Shown: in pieces, positions 59,292 to 64,000 of the stretch
Position numbering within the stretch: position 1 is the stretch's first letter
Layout of the letters: each line of letters opens with the position of its first letter
Source of the DNA: Nitrosomonas oligotropha
GTDB lineage: Bacteria; Pseudomonadota; Gammaproteobacteria; Burkholderiales; Nitrosomonadaceae
DNA length: 64,000 nt
Reading direction: 5' to 3'
Assembly (NCBI RefSeq): GCF_900106555.1
Contig: NZ_FNOE01000003.1
Location: 1-64,000 of the forward strand
The notes under the pieces: generated by a model
The model's input: the letters and a program-made list of their open reading frames with translations, nothing else
The model's database searches: none
What the model was told of the DNA's origin: nothing
Translations under genes and position numbers: made by a program

Positions 59292-59747
59292 ATGCGCTGC
59301 TGGTTAATGAAGTCAGAACCGGATGAATTCAGTATCGATGATTTTGCCGCACGGCCGGATCAAACGATTGCCTGGGAAGGTGTGCGTAATTATCAGTCGC
59401 GCAATTTCATGCGCAACCAGATGACGGTGGGCGATCAGGTGTTTTTCTATCACTCCTGCTGCAAAGATCCCGGTATCATGGGCATTGCGGTCGTCAGCAA
59501 ACCGGCGTATCCGGATGCCACGCAATTTAATCCGGCCAGCAAGTATTTCGATCCTAAAGCGACGCAAGACAATCCGCGCTGGTTTAATGTCGACATCATG
59601 CTACTGCACAGAACGCGCCCGATCCCGATCAAGGAATTAAGGCAATATCCGCAACTAAGCAGGGTGCGCATGTTGCAAACGGGTAACCGTCTATCGATTA
59701 CGCCGGTCGATCCGGCCGAATGGCAATTTATCTTGCAGTATCTGTAG
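59292..59747 (+). CDS. EVE domain protein
   Basis: The 151-residue protein is a complete EVE domain: CWLMKSEPDEFSIDDFAA, WEGVRNYQSRNFMRNQM, QVFFYHSCCKDPGIMGIAVV and PRWFNVDIMLLHRTRPI. EVE domains belong to the PUA-like group and are thought to bind modified bases in RNA or DNA. It lies 33 bases before the TauE gene. Confidence 0.92.
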   Translation: MRCWLMKSEPDEFSIDDFAARPDQTIAWEGVRNYQSRNFMRNQMTVGDQVFFYHSCCKDPGIMGIAVVSKPAYPDATQFNPASKYFDPKATQDNPRWFNVDIMLLHRTRPIPIKELRQYPQLSRVRMLQTGNRLSITPVDPAEWQFILQYL

Positions 59748-59780
59748 CGCAATCCAATTCTTTTTTATCAGGCTTACATT

Positions 59781-60578
59781 ATGGAATGGTGGTTGATTTA
59801 TCTGTTAACCGGAGCATTTGTGGGATTTTTTGCCGGTTTACTCGGCATTGGCGGCGGCCTGATTATCGTTCCCGTGCTCATTTCACTGTTCACTGCGCAG
59901 GATTTTCCCGCCGACCGCATCATCCATTTTGCGTTGGGCACCACGATGGCCACGATCATTTTCACGTCGGCCGTCAGTTTACGCACCCACCACCAGCATG
60001 GCGCCGTAAACTGGCCCATCGTGAAGAATATTACCCCGGGCATTTTTCTCGGCACCTTTGGCGGCGCAACACTGGCCGGATCGATGACAGGTCAACTGCT
60101 CAGCGTTATTTTTGTCATTTTCATTTTTTACGCCGCCACACAAATGCTGCTACAGTTTCGTCCCAGTCCATTATTTCAACTCCCTGGGAGATTCGGCTTA
60201 TTTCTCGCCGGGAATGTTATCGGCGCCCTATCCAGCTTAGTTGCAATCGGCGGCGGATTGTTGTCCGTGCCATTCCTGACACTATGCAACGTCAAGCTGC
60301 AACACGCTATCGGCACCGCGGCGGCGATCGGCTTCCCTATCGCATTGGCTGGCACGGCCGGTTATATCGCGAATGGTTTCTTACAATCGGAAACACTGCC
60401 CGATTTCAGCTTAGGCTATGTGTATTTACCCGCGCTAGCCTGGCTGGTATCGGCCAGCATGTTAACAGCACCGCTCGGAGCGAAGCTTACACATTCCACC
60501 AAAACCGCCACGCTCAGAACAATCTTTGTTGTTTTGCTCTATGGCTTGGGCATCAGAATGTTAATTACTATCCTGTAA
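59781..60578 (+). CDS. TauE/SafE family permease
   Basis: The 265-residue membrane protein has about eight membrane segments in two repeats. The signatures GLLGIGGGLIIVPVL and LVAIGGGLLSVPFL start the two halves. Such proteins export sulfite, sulfoacetate or other organosulfur anions, but many members have no known substrate. It is probably co-transcribed with the EVE gene. Confidence 0.9.
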   Translation: MEWWLIYLLTGAFVGFFAGLLGIGGGLIIVPVLISLFTAQDFPADRIIHFALGTTMATIIFTSAVSLRTHHQHGAVNWPIVKNITPGIFLGTFGGATLAGSMTGQLLSVIFVIFIFYAATQMLLQFRPSPLFQLPGRFGLFLAGNVIGALSSLVAIGGGLLSVPFLTLCNVKLQHAIGTAAAIGFPIALAGTAGYIANGFLQSETLPDFSLGYVYLPALAWLVSASMLTAPLGAKLTHSTKTATLRTIFVVLLYGLGIRMLITIL

Positions 60579-60739
60579 ATCCAGCCAGCAACAAGCCCAT
60601 TTCAAACTCAAAGCGATCCAGCGGGTATTTAAATGCGCTAAATCGCAATTTATCAGTGATTATTCTTCGTAACGTGGTATAGTTTTACTGTGACAAAAAT
60701 GAAAAAGATGTATTTATTAATTTTAGGGAAAAGCCACAA

Positions 60740-60895
60740 ATGAAATTTTCAGTATTTTTTGTTGTAACACTTTTAGCATTATCGTTAGTAGCATGTGGAA
60801 AACCAACAGCGCCAGAAAGCGCAAGTTCAGATAACTATGGCACCACTCATGAAGGTAAACCAGCAGAAGGCCGTAACGAGCTTCCAGGCAAATAA
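60740..60895 (+). CDS. Small lipoprotein, 51 residues
   Basis: An ATG at 60740 with AGGGAA nine bases ahead opens a short frame: a signal peptide MKFSVFFVVTLLALSLVAC with lipobox LVAC, then a 33-residue polar tail (GKPTAPESASS, EGKPAEGRNELPGK). Lgt, encoded at 36612-37436, should modify the Cys. I do not recognise the tail. It sits between TauE and the MFS transporter gene. Confidence 0.75.
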   Translation: MKFSVFFVVTLLALSLVACGKPTAPESASSDNYGTTHEGKPAEGRNELPGK

Positions 60896-60949
60896 TAGTT
60901 AATTCTTAACTATTCAGCCGTTTTACTGTTTATTGTTGTTGAGTAATAC

Positions 60950-60977
60950 CCTGTAGGATCGACATTGTTCCTACAGG
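60950..60977. terminator. Hairpin between the small lipoprotein and MFS genes
   Basis: CCTGTAGGA and TCCTACAGG form a nine-base stem around a ten-base loop, between convergent genes. Neither strand shows a proper T-run, so confidence is modest. Confidence 0.45.
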
Positions 60978-61016
60978 AGCCTTCAAAAAATCCCCTCGTT
61001 CTACCTAGAAATTCCT

Positions 61017-62318
61017 TTAGTACTTGATATTAGCCGCTTCACGCCCTCTTTGCTCATCGACGGCTGAAAGCATCGCAAGACCAAGAACAAAAAACCCCAG
61101 CGTGCTGAGTAACGCAATGCGATGATCTCCGGCAAATAGGTAAACCATGCCGCCATACGTCAGCGGGCCGATGATCGCGGACAGTTTGGTCGCCAATCCC
61201 CATAAGCCGAAAAATTCGCCCTGCCGCCCGGGTGGTGTAAATTGTCCGACCAGCGCCCTGCCCGCCGATTGCGCGCCGCCGAGCGCAGTGCCGATCAAAT
61301 TGGCGGCGACCCAGAATAACAACGTATCGTCGGCGAAATACGCGCAGCCAATCGCCGCAATCCAGATCAGCAGCGTAATCGCGATACAGCGCAGCGAGCC
61401 GATGCGATCCTGCAAATGACCGAACAGAAAAGCGCCGATCGCCGCCGTCACGTTCACCACCATAATCAGGATGATCGTATCCTGCGTTTTGAATCCCATC
61501 ACCTCTTGCGCGTACACCGCCGCCAGCACGATGACGATGTGGATGCCCGCATAATACGTGGTCAACGCCAGCAGAAAGCGGAACAAATCGGTATGCAAAC
61601 GCGCTTCGCGCAGCGTGGCACGCAAACGGCTGAACCCTTGCCGCACGATATGCGCGCTATCGAACGATTCCGCGACCGTGGCGCGCTCGCGTAGCCACAG
61701 CAGCGTCGGCAGCGCGGCCAGCGCAAACAACGCCGCCACGATCAGATTGGTCACCGGCACATACTGCGCGGCTTCGATGCCCTGCTTCTCGGCGTACTTG
61801 ACATAAACCAGACACAACACCAGCGCCAGCAAGCCGCCCAAATAACCCAGCGCCCAGCCGTAGCCGGAAAGCCGCCCGATCGTTTGCGGCGTGCTGATTT
61901 CCGGCAGAAAAGCCGCGATCAGATTCTCGCCGCTGGCGAACATAAAAGTCGCCAGAATCACCAGCACCACCGCCAACGCGATATCGCCCGGCCCGGCAAA
62001 ATACAACAGCGCCGTGAATACCACGCAACCGATGGTAGTAATCGTCAGAAAGCGTTTTTTCGCGCCGGAATAATCAGCTATCGCGCCCACCACCGGCGCA
62101 CTGATTAAAACCAGCGCATTCGCCGCCGCCATCGCCAGCGTCCACAACAACGTGGCATCGCCGCTCCCCTGCCCGGCGGCGATCACGCCGACAAAGTAGG
62201 CATTGAAAATAGCGGTCAGGATAACGGTGGTATAGCCGGAATTGGCAAAATCGTACATGCACCACGCGAAACGTTCGCGGCGCGTGACCGGTTCGGAAGA
62301 ATTGGAAGAAGCGGCCAT
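61017..62318 (-). CDS. MFS transporter, UMF1 family
   Basis: The 433-residue protein has 12 predicted membrane segments and the UMF1/Atg22-like N-terminal signature WCMYDFANSGYTTVILTAIF. Other landmarks are GAIADYSGAKKRFLT and GHLQDRIGSLR, the MFS loop pair, and AGRALVGQFTPPGRQGEFFG. UMF1 proteins are mostly uncharacterised; yeast relatives export amino acids from the vacuole. It starts six bases past the fumC stop, so they share a transcript. Confidence 0.9.
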   Translation of the reverse strand: MAASSNSSEPVTRRERFAWCMYDFANSGYTTVILTAIFNAYFVGVIAAGQGSGDATLLWTLAMAAANALVLISAPVVGAIADYSGAKKRFLTITTIGCVVFTALLYFAGPGDIALAVVLVILATFMFASGENLIAAFLPEISTPQTIGRLSGYGWALGYLGGLLALVLCLVYVKYAEKQGIEAAQYVPVTNLIVAALFALAALPTLLWLRERATVAESFDSAHIVRQGFSRLRATLREARLHTDLFRFLLALTTYYAGIHIVIVLAAVYAQEVMGFKTQDTIILIMVVNVTAAIGAFLFGHLQDRIGSLRCIAITLLIWIAAIGCAYFADDTLLFWVAANLIGTALGGAQSAGRALVGQFTPPGRQGEFFGLWGLATKLSAIIGPLTYGGMVYLFAGDHRIALLSTLGFFVLGLAMLSAVDEQRGREAANIKY

Positions 62319-62324
62319 CGAGCG

Positions 62325-63710
<1,386 letters not shown>

Positions 63711-63804
63711 AGATAGTTACCTCATCAAATTAGATCATTGAATAAATTGCAGCTCTGGTTTACCAACGAATCGCTGAATTACCATGAGTTTATCATTCTA
63801 CTAG

Positions 63805-64000
63805 TTAAGAACGCGCAAATAGCAGGAGTGGCTTTATAGCGTGATTGTCAGCGGCACGTAAGGCTTCAATATAGCGAGCGCGGGTTTCTCCAACATCGAC
63901 CAGATTTGCACGCCCCCATGTGAATGGCTCCTGTTCAAGCTGCTGGGCGAGAAGATCGCCGATAAAACGCGAGAAGCGTCCGTTTCCGTTGGGAAACGGA
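63805..64000 (-). CDS. Fic-family 'mobile mystery protein B', C-terminal part cut by window edge
   Basis: Reading the minus strand from the edge gives PFPNGNGRFSRFIGDLLAQQ, then EPFTWGRANLVDVGE, ARYIEALRAADNHAIKP and LLLFARS before a TAA at 63807-63805. PFPNGNGR is the core of the Fic motif HPFxxGNGR, with the His just outside. The tail matches what I know of mobile mystery protein B (TIGR02613), a Fic-like protein usually paired with an XRE-type mobile mystery protein A. Fic enzymes transfer AMP or similar groups to proteins. The N-terminal part and any partner are beyond the window. Confidence 0.8.
   Translation of the reverse strand, partial: PFPNGNGRFSRFIGDLLAQQLEQEPFTWGRANLVDVGETRARYIEALRAADNHAIKPLLLFARS

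Noticed and set aside
59720-60682. 320-codon open frame overlapping the TauE gene
   Set aside because: It covers the TauE permease in another frame, and its translation is low-complexity His/Arg-rich without membrane segments or motifs.

Overview
The window reads as a chromosomal segment of a betaproteobacterium. Conserved gene blocks (thiS-thiG-trmB, dacA-dat-ybeD-lipB-lipA, metG divergent from mrp-dcd, zapB-like-zapA-6S RNA, folA/thyA), a small class I cytochrome c, TIGR03032 and TIGR03790 family proteins and moderate GC content point to an ammonia oxidiser of the Nitrosomonadaceae, probably Nitrosomonas-like. That placement is an inference from gene content and order; no search was run.

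Layout. 1-1.1 kb: decayed end of an IS3-family element and a small AT-rich LprI-like secreted protein. 1.2-10.3 kb: a chemoreceptor, thiamine thiazole genes with trmB, a secreted PAP2/haloperoxidase-like protein, an HD-GYP phosphodiesterase, a class II aldolase, Hsp15 and a hydrolase-OsmC fusion. 10.4-16.7 kb: an accessory-looking cluster with two paralogous proteins sharing a helical N-terminal domain (one carries seven FG-GAP/calcium-binding repeats), a TIGR03032 protein, a GpsA-like dehydrogenase and a secreted protein with a mature N-terminal His. A 25-nt element is repeated in two divergent promoter regions here. 16.9-34.6 kb: housekeeping genes (ilvE, phosphomannomutase, nadE, hpt-mtnP-def, an aquaporin, ligA, the dacA-to-lipA block, an HDOD protein, OsmC, cytochrome c) plus a lipoprotein gene broken by a one-base deletion.

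34.8-45.0 kb: ilvD, lgt, a SemiSWEET, an integron-cassette-like gene with an attC-like site, yggS, metG, mrp, dcd and a TIGR03790 protein. 45.0-46.6 kb: an ornithine/lysine decarboxylase preceded by a consensus-like promoter and a 21-codon leader reading frame with a strong Shine-Dalgarno. 46.7-60.9 kb: folA, thyA, an M17 peptidase, a MltD-like transglycosylase, queF, smc, zipA, a CDGSH protein, zapB-like/zapA, 6S RNA, a HAD phosphatase, a redoxin, an EVE protein, a TauE permease and a 51-residue lipoprotein. 61.0-64.0 kb: a visibly GC-richer block with a UMF1-type MFS transporter and fumC, ending in the C-terminus of a Fic-family mobile mystery protein B cut by the window edge.

Most genes are core metabolism, envelope and division functions. 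The best candidates for undescribed biology are the 10.4-16.7 kb secreted-protein cluster with its shared upstream element, the decarboxylase leader peptide and the lone cassette-like gene.
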